Assembly (NCBI RefSeq): GCF_014638845.1
Contig: NZ_BMFP01000001.1
Location: 519,337 to 583,336 of the forward strand
DNA: 64,000 nt
Direction: 5' to 3'
Source of the DNA: Pontibacter amylolyticus
GTDB lineage: Bacteria > Bacteroidota > Bacteroidia > Cytophagales > Hymenobacteraceae
Translations under genes and position numbers: made by a program
Part shown: piece by piece, positions 42,013-52,853 of the stretch
How the letters are laid out: each line of letters opens with the position of its first letter
Numbering within the stretch: the first letter of the stretch is position 1
The notes under the pieces: model-generated
What the model saw: the letters and a program-made list of their open reading frames with translations, nothing else
The model's database searches: none
Told to the model about the DNA's origin: nothing

Positions 42013-42732
42013 TTAGCGTGTGGCCATCTCCTTTGCCTCCATGGCCTTTTTTGAGTCCATCAGCCGGTTGTAGGCCGTGATGTTCGTCATCACCGCCATC
42101 ACCGTGATTGGCAAGGTGAACACCGACATGGTCTCGAACACATGGAACGGAACGCCCGGCACGTATACCTTGTAGTCGGCTCCCACAAAGTAGTAGGTCA
42201 CCCCACAGGCAATGGCCGACACGCCGATCAGCACGATGCGCTCCGGCCGCTGCATCAGGCCACCCTTGCACTCCACGCCCAGCCCCTCGGCCCGCGCCCG
42301 GGTATAGCTCACCATCATCGAACCGATCAGGGCGATGAAGGCAAAAAGCGAGCTGAGCAGGTAGTGGTGGGAGATCAGGTAGTAGCAGATACCCATGAAC
42401 ATGATCATCTCGCTGTAGCGGTCGAGCACCGAATCGTACATGGCCCCGAAGGTCGACTTCATGTTGCCCAGCCGCGCTACCTGCCCGTCGAGCATGTCGA
42501 ACACGCCGGCGAAGAGCACCAGCGCTCCGGCCCAGCCCACGTACTCCAGCTCTCCCCGGTTGCTGGTCTCCCCGCCCCAGATAAAGATGCCGGCCACGCC
42601 GATGTTGAGGATCAGCCCCGTGGTGGTGACGGCGTTGGGCGTAAAGCCGAGTTTGATCAGTAGCCTCACAAAAGGGTTGATCACCGTGTAGATCCCCTGC
42701 TGCAGCGCGTCGCGTAATTTTTCCATGCTCAT
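42013..42732 (-). CDS. CDP-alcohol phosphatidyltransferase, phosphatidylinositol-phosphate synthase candidate
   Basis: The 239-residue membrane protein has the complete family motif D-x2-D-G-x2-A-R-x8-G-x3-D-x3-D as DMLDGQVAR...G...D...D around residues 76-100, and about six helices. Next to myo-inositol-phosphate synthase and a PgpA-like phosphatase, the likely reaction is CDP-diacylglycerol plus inositol phosphate giving phosphatidylinositol phosphate, as for the Bacteroides enzyme of the same cluster. Substrate preference is inferred from context. Confidence 0.9.
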   Translation of the reverse strand: MSMEKLRDALQQGIYTVINPFVRLLIKLGFTPNAVTTTGLILNIGVAGIFIWGGETSNRGELEYVGWAGALVLFAGVFDMLDGQVARLGNMKSTFGAMYDSVLDRYSEMIMFMGICYYLISHHYLLSSLFAFIALIGSMMVSYTRARAEGLGVECKGGLMQRPERIVLIGVSAIACGVTYYFVGADYKVYVPGVPFHVFETMSVFTLPITVMAVMTNITAYNRLMDSKKAMEAKEMATR

Positions 42733-42750
42733 GCGTTATCTGACAATTGC

Positions 42751-45351
42751 TTAAAAATCAAACTTAAAGCTGCCCCTTATACCTAATTCCGACACATTTG
42801 GATGATCCAGGTAAGTCAGGCGCTTCACCAGGTCCACCCGGAAGAAATTGAAGATGTTACCTATACCTACGCTCGCCTCCATATACGGCTTGTTTTCAAG
42901 GGTATACGTGATTGGCAGCCCATTCGCATCAGTCGGGAATTGTAACAGACCCGGATTTTCGTACGGCCTGTTTTCATCCCGCACTTTGCCATACAGCGCC
43001 TTGAACGTCACGAACTCCCGCAGTTTGGTTTTCTTGATCAGCGGCACCTTGTTGAAGATGAAGCCGTTGAAGCTGTGGTCGATGTGCACGCTGGCATACT
43101 GGTCGCTCACAAACTCGAGGAAGTTCATTAGGTTATAGGACTGCAGCTGGTAAGAATAACTCTGGTTGGCACGGTGTACTGTGAGCAGCGGGAAAGGCAC
43201 CTGCCCGAAGGTATAGCCACCTTCTGTTACCACGTCCGAGTAGCCCAGTTGGGAAAGGTAGAAGCGCTTGTTCACGTTCAGGGCCACCTTCTGGTATTCG
43301 AACTGCCCGCCGAACGTGCCCTTTATACCGGCCGCAGCGCGCAGCGTGAACACCGGATGTCGGCTGGCGACAGGCGTGCGGTAGATCTTGCCCTGCAGAA
43401 ACTGCTCGTTCGGTGCCCAGCGCAACTCCAGCGAAGTCTCCGTTGTGGTCAGCTGCTGAAGCGCCACTGTCTCGTCTTCGCCAGTCGCATCACCCATCTG
43501 TAGGTATTGCAGCGAACCGGCCGGTGCCTGTTTCCAGTTGCGGAAGCCGATGCGATAGGACATGTGGTTCTCAAACTCCCGCAGGTAATCGATGTTGTAG
43601 GTCTCGTTGTAGAGCCACTTGTCGTTATCGCCGCGCTTGAATGAGAGCAGAAAATTGTCCTCCTGCACAAACTGCAGCTCTTGCCCCGGTATGCTGGTGT
43701 CCTTCTGGTAGCTCACCCGGATCGCCCGCACCGGAAACTCCCAGATGGAGCGGTCGGTGAGCGAGTAGGTACCGCCCAGGTAGTACTTCCATTTCTCGTC
43801 CTTAAAGCCATAGGCCGTGTAGGTCTCCAGCATCACTTTCTTGCTGAAGTTGTTGGTGGTACGCCCGCCGAAGCGCAGCCGGAAGCCCTCCACTGGATTG
43901 AAACTGTAAAAGGTGTTGATCGGGCCGATCTCGATGTTGGCACCCGCCCGTTTATACCCCGCGATCAGGGCAGTACCCCAGTCCATGGTGCGCCGGAAGG
44001 ATTTCATGTTCACCAGGCTGTCGATGTTGGTGTAGGTGTTCAGCTCCACGGCCGAAAGCGAGTCATGCCGGCTGGCCTGCCAGAACTCCTCACCCAGCCC
44101 GGCTTGCAGCACGCGCACCACGGCGTCTCCTTCGTAATGCGATGCAGGCTGTGCTTCGTTTACCTTGTAGTCCTTAAAGGAAACCACACGTTCTCCATAG
44201 AACCCCATGTCACTGTTCTGCGTCAGGCCGAAGTCGGCTTTGAGGCCGCTTCTGCTCAGGTGGTAGCGGCCATCCGGGTTCTTCTCGAAGTCCAGGTTGA
44301 TCTTCAGGTCGCGCACCCAGTTGATGCTCACGCCCTTGCTCACCTCCATGTCCACGCTCTGCACGGCGTAAGTACCGTCGAGCGTTACATACAGACTGCC
44401 CGTGAACATAAAGGCTGATGGGTTGCGCGGCTCAAACTGCAGTCTGGCCAGTTGCTGTCCTCCATCGACCGTCACCGTGTCCTTGAGGTAGAACTTGTAG
44501 AAGGTTGGCGCCATGTCGGCGATCGGGCTCAGGAACTGGTTGGTCAGGATGGTGATGTTGTTCTCGTAGATGTCCACGTCCTGATACATGTGCTGCATGT
44601 AGGCCATGATGCCCTTGTTGTCGACAAACTCGCCAAAATCCACTTTCTTCTCGGCCTGCACCACGGTTTTGTGCGCCTGCGGTGACTTGCGGAAATACTG
44701 TTCCTTCAGCTCCTCCTGTATGAAGAAAGGCAGGACCGCCCTGCCTGCGAGCACAGTGGTGTCGATGTTGCTGGTGATGAAGTCGTACTTGCGCAGCAGG
44801 AGGTTTCGCTTCAGTTTCTCCGGCGTGTTCACCAGAGACATCTGCGTTTTCTCGTACTGCTCGTACTGCACGTAGTCGTAGTTTTCCGGTCGGTTCTTCG
44901 GCTTGTTGGCCACAATTTCGCGGATCAGGTCCACGGCCGGGTTGTTCTTGTTGCTGTAGTGCACCTTGCGCTTCTTGCCCACAACTACTATTTCATTCAG
45001 CACTTTGGCATCCGTCTGCAGCTTTACCGCCAGAGTCTGCTCCTGCCCCGGCGTCACGGCCAGGGTAGTAGTCTGGTAACCCAGGTATGAGAACTGTATC
45101 TTGTTTACGATCTGGTTTGTCCGGATCTGGAAATTGCCCTCGTAGTCGGTGCTGGTACCCGTGCTGGTGCCAGGTATAAAAACAGAAACGCCGATGAGCG
45201 TCTCGTTTGTGGCAGCGTCTCTCACGGTGCCCTTAATCGTTGTGAGGCCCTGGGCCATCACAGGTTGGGTGTATACGCCTGCCACAGCGAGCAGCAGGAA
45301 ACATAACAGCCGGTATAGGTACACGGTATACCTATTCCTATTTGAAAACAT
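42751..45351 (-). CDS. large DUF5686 outer-membrane barrel with carboxypeptidase-regulatory-like domain
   Basis: The 866-residue protein has a signal peptide (LLCFLLLAVAGVYTQPVMAQ), a CarboxypepD-regulatory-like/TonB-plug-associated domain (LTTIKGTVRDAATNETLIGV, then FSYLGYQTTTLAV) and a long DUF5686 region ending in a C-terminal beta strand (IRGSFKFDF), as expected for an outer-membrane barrel. The function is unknown. Its gene overlaps gtrA by 14 bp inside the lipid operon, which suggests a role in transport or placement of the inositol lipids at the outer membrane. The ATG at 45351 gives the signal peptide. Confidence 0.9.
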   Translation of the reverse strand: MFSNRNRYTVYLYRLLCFLLLAVAGVYTQPVMAQGLTTIKGTVRDAATNETLIGVSVFIPGTSTGTSTDYEGNFQIRTNQIVNKIQFSYLGYQTTTLAVTPGQEQTLAVKLQTDAKVLNEIVVVGKKRKVHYSNKNNPAVDLIREIVANKPKNRPENYDYVQYEQYEKTQMSLVNTPEKLKRNLLLRKYDFITSNIDTTVLAGRAVLPFFIQEELKEQYFRKSPQAHKTVVQAEKKVDFGEFVDNKGIMAYMQHMYQDVDIYENNITILTNQFLSPIADMAPTFYKFYLKDTVTVDGGQQLARLQFEPRNPSAFMFTGSLYVTLDGTYAVQSVDMEVSKGVSINWVRDLKINLDFEKNPDGRYHLSRSGLKADFGLTQNSDMGFYGERVVSFKDYKVNEAQPASHYEGDAVVRVLQAGLGEEFWQASRHDSLSAVELNTYTNIDSLVNMKSFRRTMDWGTALIAGYKRAGANIEIGPINTFYSFNPVEGFRLRFGGRTTNNFSKKVMLETYTAYGFKDEKWKYYLGGTYSLTDRSIWEFPVRAIRVSYQKDTSIPGQELQFVQEDNFLLSFKRGDNDKWLYNETYNIDYLREFENHMSYRIGFRNWKQAPAGSLQYLQMGDATGEDETVALQQLTTTETSLELRWAPNEQFLQGKIYRTPVASRHPVFTLRAAAGIKGTFGGQFEYQKVALNVNKRFYLSQLGYSDVVTEGGYTFGQVPFPLLTVHRANQSYSYQLQSYNLMNFLEFVSDQYASVHIDHSFNGFIFNKVPLIKKTKLREFVTFKALYGKVRDENRPYENPGLLQFPTDANGLPITYTLENKPYMEASVGIGNIFNFFRVDLVKRLTYLDHPNVSELGIRGSFKFDF

Positions 45352-45709
45352 ATCGTTTTTGAAAAATGTAATTGTAAAAAAAGCCGACAAGCAGCGAGGT
45401 AATGATTTTAGAGTAGAGGTAGGGCAAACCGCCATACTGAGTGATCACATACACGCCGGACGCGTTCAGCGCCAGGCTCCCCTTCCAGATGACCAGATAC
45501 TTCACGGCCTGCAACGGCACGGTTCTATGCACCGCCTCAAACACCCAGTTCCGGCCGAGGGCAAAGTGTGTGATGCCCCCTGTGATGGTACCCGTTACGG
45601 TGCCGGTCACATACCAAACACCGAGCAGTTCCACCACCAGCACCGTGACCAGAAAATCAACCGCAGAAGCCACCATGGAAGCAGCCTGTGCCTTCAGAAA
45701 GGTAAACAT
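45338..45709 (-). CDS. GtrA-like membrane protein
   Basis: The 123-residue protein has four membrane helices and the GtrA core (VASAVDFLVTVLVVELLGVW, then THFALGRNWVFEA and FFYNYIFQKRYVF). GtrA proteins are thought to flip or present lipid-linked sugars. It starts directly at the end of the PgpA-like gene and overlaps the DUF5686 gene. In this operon it may move a lipid intermediate; that is inference. Confidence 0.9.
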   Translation of the reverse strand: MFTFLKAQAASMVASAVDFLVTVLVVELLGVWYVTGTVTGTITGGITHFALGRNWVFEAVHRTVPLQAVKYLVIWKGSLALNASGVYVITQYGGLPYLYSKIITSLLVGFFYNYIFQKRYVFK

Positions 45710-46171
45710 TTAGAATAGCTTCAGGTATAGCAATATTTGTAAAACAATATTTGCGTAAACGCCCGCCACTACGTCGTCCAGCATTACGCCTAGCCCTCCC
45801 CTCACTTTCTCTAACCTTCTGATGTACAGCGGCTTCACAATATCGAAAAAGCGAAACAGCACCAGTCCGGCCAGCAATGTACTGAGCGACACCGGTATAA
45901 ACAGCATCGTGATCAGCATGCCGGCTACCTCGTCTATCACCACTTTCTTATCGTCCTTGCCCCAGTGCGGCTCCACCTCGTTGGCCGACCAAACGCCCAG
46001 CACGGTGAGCGCCAGGGTGATGATGGGAAGCCAGAAAACAAGCTGGCCCCCACCCGCCTTAGGTATAGCGTACAGGCACAGACAGACAGCCACAGCAGCC
46101 ACCGTGCCGCCACCCTTGCCTATGTAACCGATGCCCAGGCTGGTGGAAACCAGTTTGTGCAGTTTCAGCAT
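45710..46171 (-). CDS. PgpA-like phosphatase, phosphatidylinositol-phosphate phosphatase candidate
   Basis: The 153-residue protein has PgpA motifs: LGIGYIGKGGGTVAAVAV, KKVVIDEVAGMLITMLFIP (catalytic IDE...G), FRFFDIVKPLYIRRLEKVRG and MLDDVVAGVYANI. PgpA removes the phosphate of phosphatidylglycerol phosphate; a relative in the Bacteroides inositol cluster acts on phosphatidylinositol phosphate. It begins 5 bp after the inositol-phosphate synthase gene, which favours the latter role. The ATG at 46171 matches the family start; the longer frame is antisense-like sequence. Confidence 0.92.
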   Translation of the reverse strand: MLKLHKLVSTSLGIGYIGKGGGTVAAVAVCLCLYAIPKAGGGQLVFWLPIITLALTVLGVWSANEVEPHWGKDDKKVVIDEVAGMLITMLFIPVSLSTLLAGLVLFRFFDIVKPLYIRRLEKVRGGLGVMLDDVVAGVYANIVLQILLYLKLF

Positions 46172-46176
46172 GCTCT

Positions 46177-47502
46177 TTACTTCGACTCTACCAGGTCTTC
46201 GTAGTAGTCCAGGCCCAGGTGCGTGATCAGGTCTTCGCCCATGATGTGGCGCAGCGTGTTCTGGAGCTTGATCAGCTGTTTGAAGATATCGTGCTCCGGG
46301 CGCAGGCCTTCCGCTGTCTGCGGCGACTTGTAGTAGAACGACAGCCACTCCTGTATGCCGCTCATGCCGGAGCGTTGCGCCAGGTCAGTGAACAGGGCCA
46401 GGTCCAGAACGATCGGCGCTGCCAGGATCGAGTCACGGCACAGGAAGTTGATCTTTATCTGCATCTTGTAACCCAGCCAGCCAAAGATGTCGATGTTGTC
46501 CCAGCTCTCTTTGTTGTCGCCGTGAGGAGGGTAATAGTTGATGCGCACTTTGTGGTACAGATCGCCGTACAGTTCCGGGTTGTCCTCCGGGTGCAGAATG
46601 TCTTCGAGCACGCCCAACTTCGATACCTCTTTGGTCTTGAAGTTGTCCGGATCGTCGAGCACCAGGCCGTCGCGGTTACCCAGGATGTTGGAGGAGAACC
46701 AGCCGTTGATGCCCAGCGCCCTGGCCTGCAGCCCTGGCGCTATGATGGTCTTCATCAGCGTCTGGCCTGTTTTAAAATCCTTGCCGGAGATGGCCACGCC
46801 ATTCTCTTTGGCGAGTTCTACCAGCGCAGGTATGTCCACGGTCAGGTTCGGGGCGCCGTTGGCATAAGGCACACCCAGCTTGAGGGCGGCGTACGCGTAG
46901 ATCATGCTTGGCGCGATGCGTGGGTCGTTGTTGCGCAGACCCTCCTCAAAAGCTGCTATGGTCTGATGCACTTCGCTCACCTCGGTGTATACCTCCGTAG
47001 AGCCGCACCACACGATCACCAGGCGGTCGCAGCCGTTCTCATGCTTGAAGGTGCGCATGTCGTCCATCAGTGCTTCGGCGAGCTCATACTTCGTGGCGGC
47101 TTCCTTCACGTTGGTGCCGTCCAGGTTTTTGGCGTAGGACTTGTCAAACACCGCTTTCATCGGCTTGATGGCCTCCAGCTCTGGTTTGATGGAGTGCAGC
47201 AGCATGGGCTCCAGCACTTTCGCGTTCACGGCCGCTTCAAACACATTGTCCTCGTACACGTCCCAGCCACCGAAAACGATGTCGTTCAGGTTGGCCAGCG
47301 GCACGAAGTCTTTGATCAGCGGGTTGCGGTTTTCCGTGCGCTTGCCCAGGCGGATGTTGCCCATCTGAGACAGTGAACCCACGGGTTGGGAGAAACCTTT
47401 TCGGATTGCCTCTACCCCTGCAATAAATGTGGTGGCCACCGCTCCCAGTCCCGGAAGCAGGATACCTAAGCGCCCTTCGGCTGGTTTAACTTGATATTCC
47501 AT
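46177..47502 (-). CDS. ino1: myo-inositol-1-phosphate synthase
   Basis: The 441-residue enzyme turns glucose-6-phosphate into inositol-3-phosphate with NAD. It shows an N-terminal Rossmann segment (RLGILLPGLGAVATTFIAGV), NDIVFGGWDVYEDN, VIVWCGSTEVYTEV and the signature GKDFKTGQTLMKTIIAPGLQ followed by NGWFSSNILGNRDG. The eukaryotic-like size and motifs match the Bacteroidota MIPS group. It provides the inositol head group for the lipid operon. The ATG at 47502 was chosen over a GTG at 47511. Confidence 0.96.
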   Translation of the reverse strand: MEYQVKPAEGRLGILLPGLGAVATTFIAGVEAIRKGFSQPVGSLSQMGNIRLGKRTENRNPLIKDFVPLANLNDIVFGGWDVYEDNVFEAAVNAKVLEPMLLHSIKPELEAIKPMKAVFDKSYAKNLDGTNVKEAATKYELAEALMDDMRTFKHENGCDRLVIVWCGSTEVYTEVSEVHQTIAAFEEGLRNNDPRIAPSMIYAYAALKLGVPYANGAPNLTVDIPALVELAKENGVAISGKDFKTGQTLMKTIIAPGLQARALGINGWFSSNILGNRDGLVLDDPDNFKTKEVSKLGVLEDILHPEDNPELYGDLYHKVRINYYPPHGDNKESWDNIDIFGWLGYKMQIKINFLCRDSILAAPIVLDLALFTDLAQRSGMSGIQEWLSFYYKSPQTAEGLRPEHDIFKQLIKLQNTLRHIMGEDLITHLGLDYYEDLVESK

Positions 47503-47540
47503 CTTATTCACTTAAGTCTAAAACTGTTTAAAATTACTAC

Positions 47541-48529
47541 TTATAGCCAATTGTTTTCTTTATACCATTTCAATGTCTGCGCCAGCCCCTTCTCCAGGTC
47601 GTAGGCGGGCACAAAGCCCAGGTCCTGCCTAATCCGGTCGATGCTGCAGTTCCAGTTCTCGGCGGCCAGTTCGTTGAGCTTCTCCTGGTTCAGGGCCGGC
47701 GTATTACTGCTACCGGCATAGGCCGCCTCCATGACATGGGCCATCGCACGCACCACTCCCATCGGGAGGTGAACGCGGACGGACTTCCTGCCCAGGATGC
47801 GCTTGGTAATGGTGGCCAGCGCGTAGCGGTCGTAGCTGTTGCCATCCGACACGTTGTAACTGGCATGGTGTATGTCTGCGCCCAGCGCCTGCATCACCGC
47901 CCGGGCCAGGTCCTTCACGTACACGAAGCTCAGCCACTGCGGCTTGCTGCCAATGTAGGGCTCCAGCCCCAGGTTCAGGGTTTTGAGCACGATGAAAATG
48001 TCTTTCTCCCGCGGACCGTACACCGCCGTCGGGCGAAGCACTACCAGGGGCAGTTCCTCCAGCTCCGCCAGGTACTGCTCGGCCAGCAGTTTGCTCTTGC
48101 CGTAGGCCGTCACCGGCTGCGCCTTGCTTTGTTCATGGATGGGGGTGCTGTCGTTGTACACCACCGGCCCCAGCGCCGCCAGACTGCTGATAAAGACAAA
48201 CTTCTTCAGCGGGATATTGGCCTCCAGGGCAGCCTGCGCCAGCTTTTGGGTATAGCCGGCGTTTACCTGGTTGTACTCCTGCTCGGTCCTGGCCTTGGTG
48301 ATGCCGGCCGCATGAATGATGTACTGGTACTGCTTCCCCTCCAATTCCTTTACCAGGGCTTGGGTATCAGTGAAGTCAAGCGAGGTATAGCGGATGCCGA
48401 AGGGCTGCAGGTGCGCGATGTCGCTGGAAGGGCGCACGGCAGCGTATACCTCCAGCCCTGCCTGCACAGCGGCCTCCACCAGGTGGTGCCCCACAAAGCC
48501 GCTCGCTCCCGTTATCAGTACCCGCTCCT

Positions 48530-48533
<4 letters not shown>
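47541..48533 (-). CDS. extended SDR, ceramide/3-ketosphinganine reductase candidate
   Basis: The 330-residue protein has the extended-SDR NAD motif VLITGASGFVGHHLVEAA and catalytic YGKSK (Y-x-x-x-K near 144-148). Annotated relatives are NAD-dependent epimerases. In Caulobacter an enzyme of this fold (CerR) reduces 3-ketoceramide. Here it starts by ATGA overlap with the acyltransferase gene just after serine palmitoyltransferase, which makes the same reaction likely. Sugar epimerase activity is the alternative. Confidence 0.88.
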
Positions 48534-50975
<2,442 letters not shown>

Positions 50976-50993
50976 TCATAAATTATAGAACTA

Positions 50994-51001
50994 CAAACGT
51001 A
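50994..51001 (-). promoter_or_regulatory. TACGTTTG promoter box upstream of the lipid operon
   Basis: This is an exact TAnnTTTG match on the minus strand, 124 bases upstream of the spt ATG, which would give a leader of more than 110 bases. It lies between tetR and spt, so the operon can be transcribed apart from tetR. Confidence 0.4.
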
Positions 51002-51080
51002 TACTAATATTAGCTTTTATTATTGATATTACCTTGAATTTTATGGATTTTTTTGATTTAATTTAACGAGGTGAGGAACT

Positions 51081-51671
51081 TTATGTTTTCAATCCCCGCA
51101 TTAATATATTGTGGATAATGTCCATCCGGCCTTCCAGCGCGGCAAACTTATTTTCAACCAGCAGGCCGACCTCCAGTCCCCGGAAGGCGCACACCATGGC
51201 GAATGCGATGGCGTCTATATCTTCTGCCGCGTACTGGGCAAACTCCTTCCGCTCAAGGCCAAAACGGAGGATGTTGCGGACCAAGCTTATTTCCCTCAGT
51301 TCGTACCGTCTGTGCAGGTCCCGCAAACGCGGAATATTCGCCTCTATATCCCCTTTGATCACACTGTACAGGTTTGCTCTCTTTTTGAGGATATCGAACC
51401 GGGTAAGGCACAACGTTCTCAACTTGTCTTCAGCAGTCTGCATTTTGCCTACCTCCTCCTGCAGCGTCCTGAAAACCTCGTCCATTTCGCGCGACACGAC
51501 CGCGTCAAAGATCTCGTCCTTGCTCTTATAATAATAGTAGAGGGTGCTCTTCCCTTTTCCGGCGGCTTTGGCGATGTCTTCCATGGTCGTTTTGGACCAG
51601 CCAAAGTGCCTGAACAGTCTCTGAGCCTCGTCCAGAACCTCCTTTTTTACAAGCTCATCCCTCTCCGTCAT
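51081..51671 (-). CDS. TetR-family regulator next to the lipid operon
   Basis: The 196-residue protein has an N-terminal helix-turn-helix (EAQRLFRHFGWSKTTMEDIA, then GKGKSTLYYYYKSKDEIFDA) and a helical ligand domain. TetR regulators with this opening often sense fatty acyl groups. It is upstream and in the same direction as spt, 210 bp away. A dyad operator covers its own promoter. Control of the lipid genes is inferred from position. Confidence 0.93.
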   Translation of the reverse strand: MTERDELVKKEVLDEAQRLFRHFGWSKTTMEDIAKAAGKGKSTLYYYYKSKDEIFDAVVSREMDEVFRTLQEEVGKMQTAEDKLRTLCLTRFDILKKRANLYSVIKGDIEANIPRLRDLHRRYELREISLVRNILRFGLERKEFAQYAAEDIDAIAFAMVCAFRGLEVGLLVENKFAALEGRMDIIHNILMRGLKT

Positions 51672-51676
51672 ACCTG

Positions 51677-51708
51677 TTGGACCAAAATCGTTTTTCGGTC
51701 CAAAGTTA
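51677..51708 (-). promoter_or_regulatory. TetR promoter and dyad operator
   Basis: TTGGACCAAAAT (51677-51688) and TTTTCGGTCCAA (51692-51703) form an inverted repeat of 12-base arms with two mismatches. It overlaps the TAACTTTG -7 box (51701-51708, minus strand), 6 bases upstream of the tetR ATG. Binding would block transcription initiation. Confidence 0.65.
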
Positions 51709-51855
51709 AGCGAATGTTAAGTATTTATCTACTTTTTGCGAATCAATATTTTTAGGATTTTAATAGAAACAGGAGGAAGCGGCTGGTGGCGCCTTGTGCG
51801 GAGTGCCCGAACAATTCAGTACGTCAGGTATGGCAGGCACTATACCTGCTATACC

Positions 51856-52773
51856 TTAAGACAGCGCCTGCGGTGCCGGGCCTCCGCCTGCGGGTTTGGA
51901 ACGGTCGGCGGGGAGCGGCACGTATTCCAGGTTATCGTTTGGCGGCAGCAGGATGCGTCCTTCTTTCCAGTCGGCTTTCGCCTGCTCTATGCGTTCCTTG
52001 CGCGATGACACGAAGTTCCACCAGATAAAGCGCTCGCCCAGCGGCTCTCCGCCCAGCAGCATCAGCGTGGCAGGTTCTTTCGCCAGTATCAGCGGGTCGG
52101 CGCCTTTGCTGAACACCAGCATCTGCCCGACGGTATAGGTTTTGTGCGCGACCTCGATGCTGCCTTTCGCCACATAAATTCCACGCTCGGCGTGCTCTTT
52201 CGGCAGACCAAAGCGGGCGCCTTTTTCCAGCGCCACGTGCAGATAAAACAAAGGGGAATGGGTTTTCACGTCGTTTCGCAGCCCGTAGGCATTCCCGGCT
52301 ATCAGGCGCATCCACACGCCGGTCTCGGTAAAGATGGGTAACTGTCCGGGCTGGTAGTTTTCAAATGCAGGGGCGGCTTCTTCATCTTTCTCGGGTAGTG
52401 CCACCCAGGTTTGTATCATCTCCAGTTCGCCGCCGGCCAGGGTGGCGGGGTCTTCGAAGCGCTCGGAGTGCGCAATGCCGCTGCCGGCCGTCATCCAGTT
52501 CACCTCGCCCGGCCTTATGATCTGCTCCACGCCCAGGCTGTCGCGGTGGGTCACCTGCCCGCCGAAAAGATAGCTGACCGTGGACAGGCCGATGTGCGGG
52601 TGCGGCAGCACGTCCATGTCGTGGATGAGCGGTGGCTGCACCTCCACGGGACCGGCGTGGTCCATGAAAATGAAAGGACCTACCATGCGGCGCAGCCGAA
52701 AAGGCAGAATGCGCCGCACATCCATTCCGGGAGCAAGCGAAGCTTTACGGGCTTCAATGACGATATCCAGCAT
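51856..52773 (-). CDS. pirin-family cupin protein
   Basis: The 305-residue protein has the pirin opening RRILPFRLRRMVGPFIFMDH and metal-site HPHIGLSTVSYLF ... GGQVTHRDSLG, GEVNWMTAGSGIAHSE in the N-terminal cupin, with a second cupin half. Bacterial pirins can act as quercetinases or regulators of central metabolism. Two octamer copies directly follow its stop codon. It is monocistronic. Confidence 0.94.
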   Translation of the reverse strand: MLDIVIEARKASLAPGMDVRRILPFRLRRMVGPFIFMDHAGPVEVQPPLIHDMDVLPHPHIGLSTVSYLFGGQVTHRDSLGVEQIIRPGEVNWMTAGSGIAHSERFEDPATLAGGELEMIQTWVALPEKDEEAAPAFENYQPGQLPIFTETGVWMRLIAGNAYGLRNDVKTHSPLFYLHVALEKGARFGLPKEHAERGIYVAKGSIEVAHKTYTVGQMLVFSKGADPLILAKEPATLMLLGGEPLGERFIWWNFVSSRKERIEQAKADWKEGRILLPPNDNLEYVPLPADRSKPAGGGPAPQALS

Positions 52774-52853
52774 ACATACGCATTTAAATGAATCCTATAC
52801 CTGGCGCGATGGCTTTCGACTGTGAGCCAGGAACAAGTAGGCCGGTGCCAGCC

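Noticed and set aside
44452..44875. Plus-strand frames opposite the DUF5686 gene
   Set aside because: The minus-strand protein is continuous with a signal peptide and barrel; the opposite frames lack any recognisable features.
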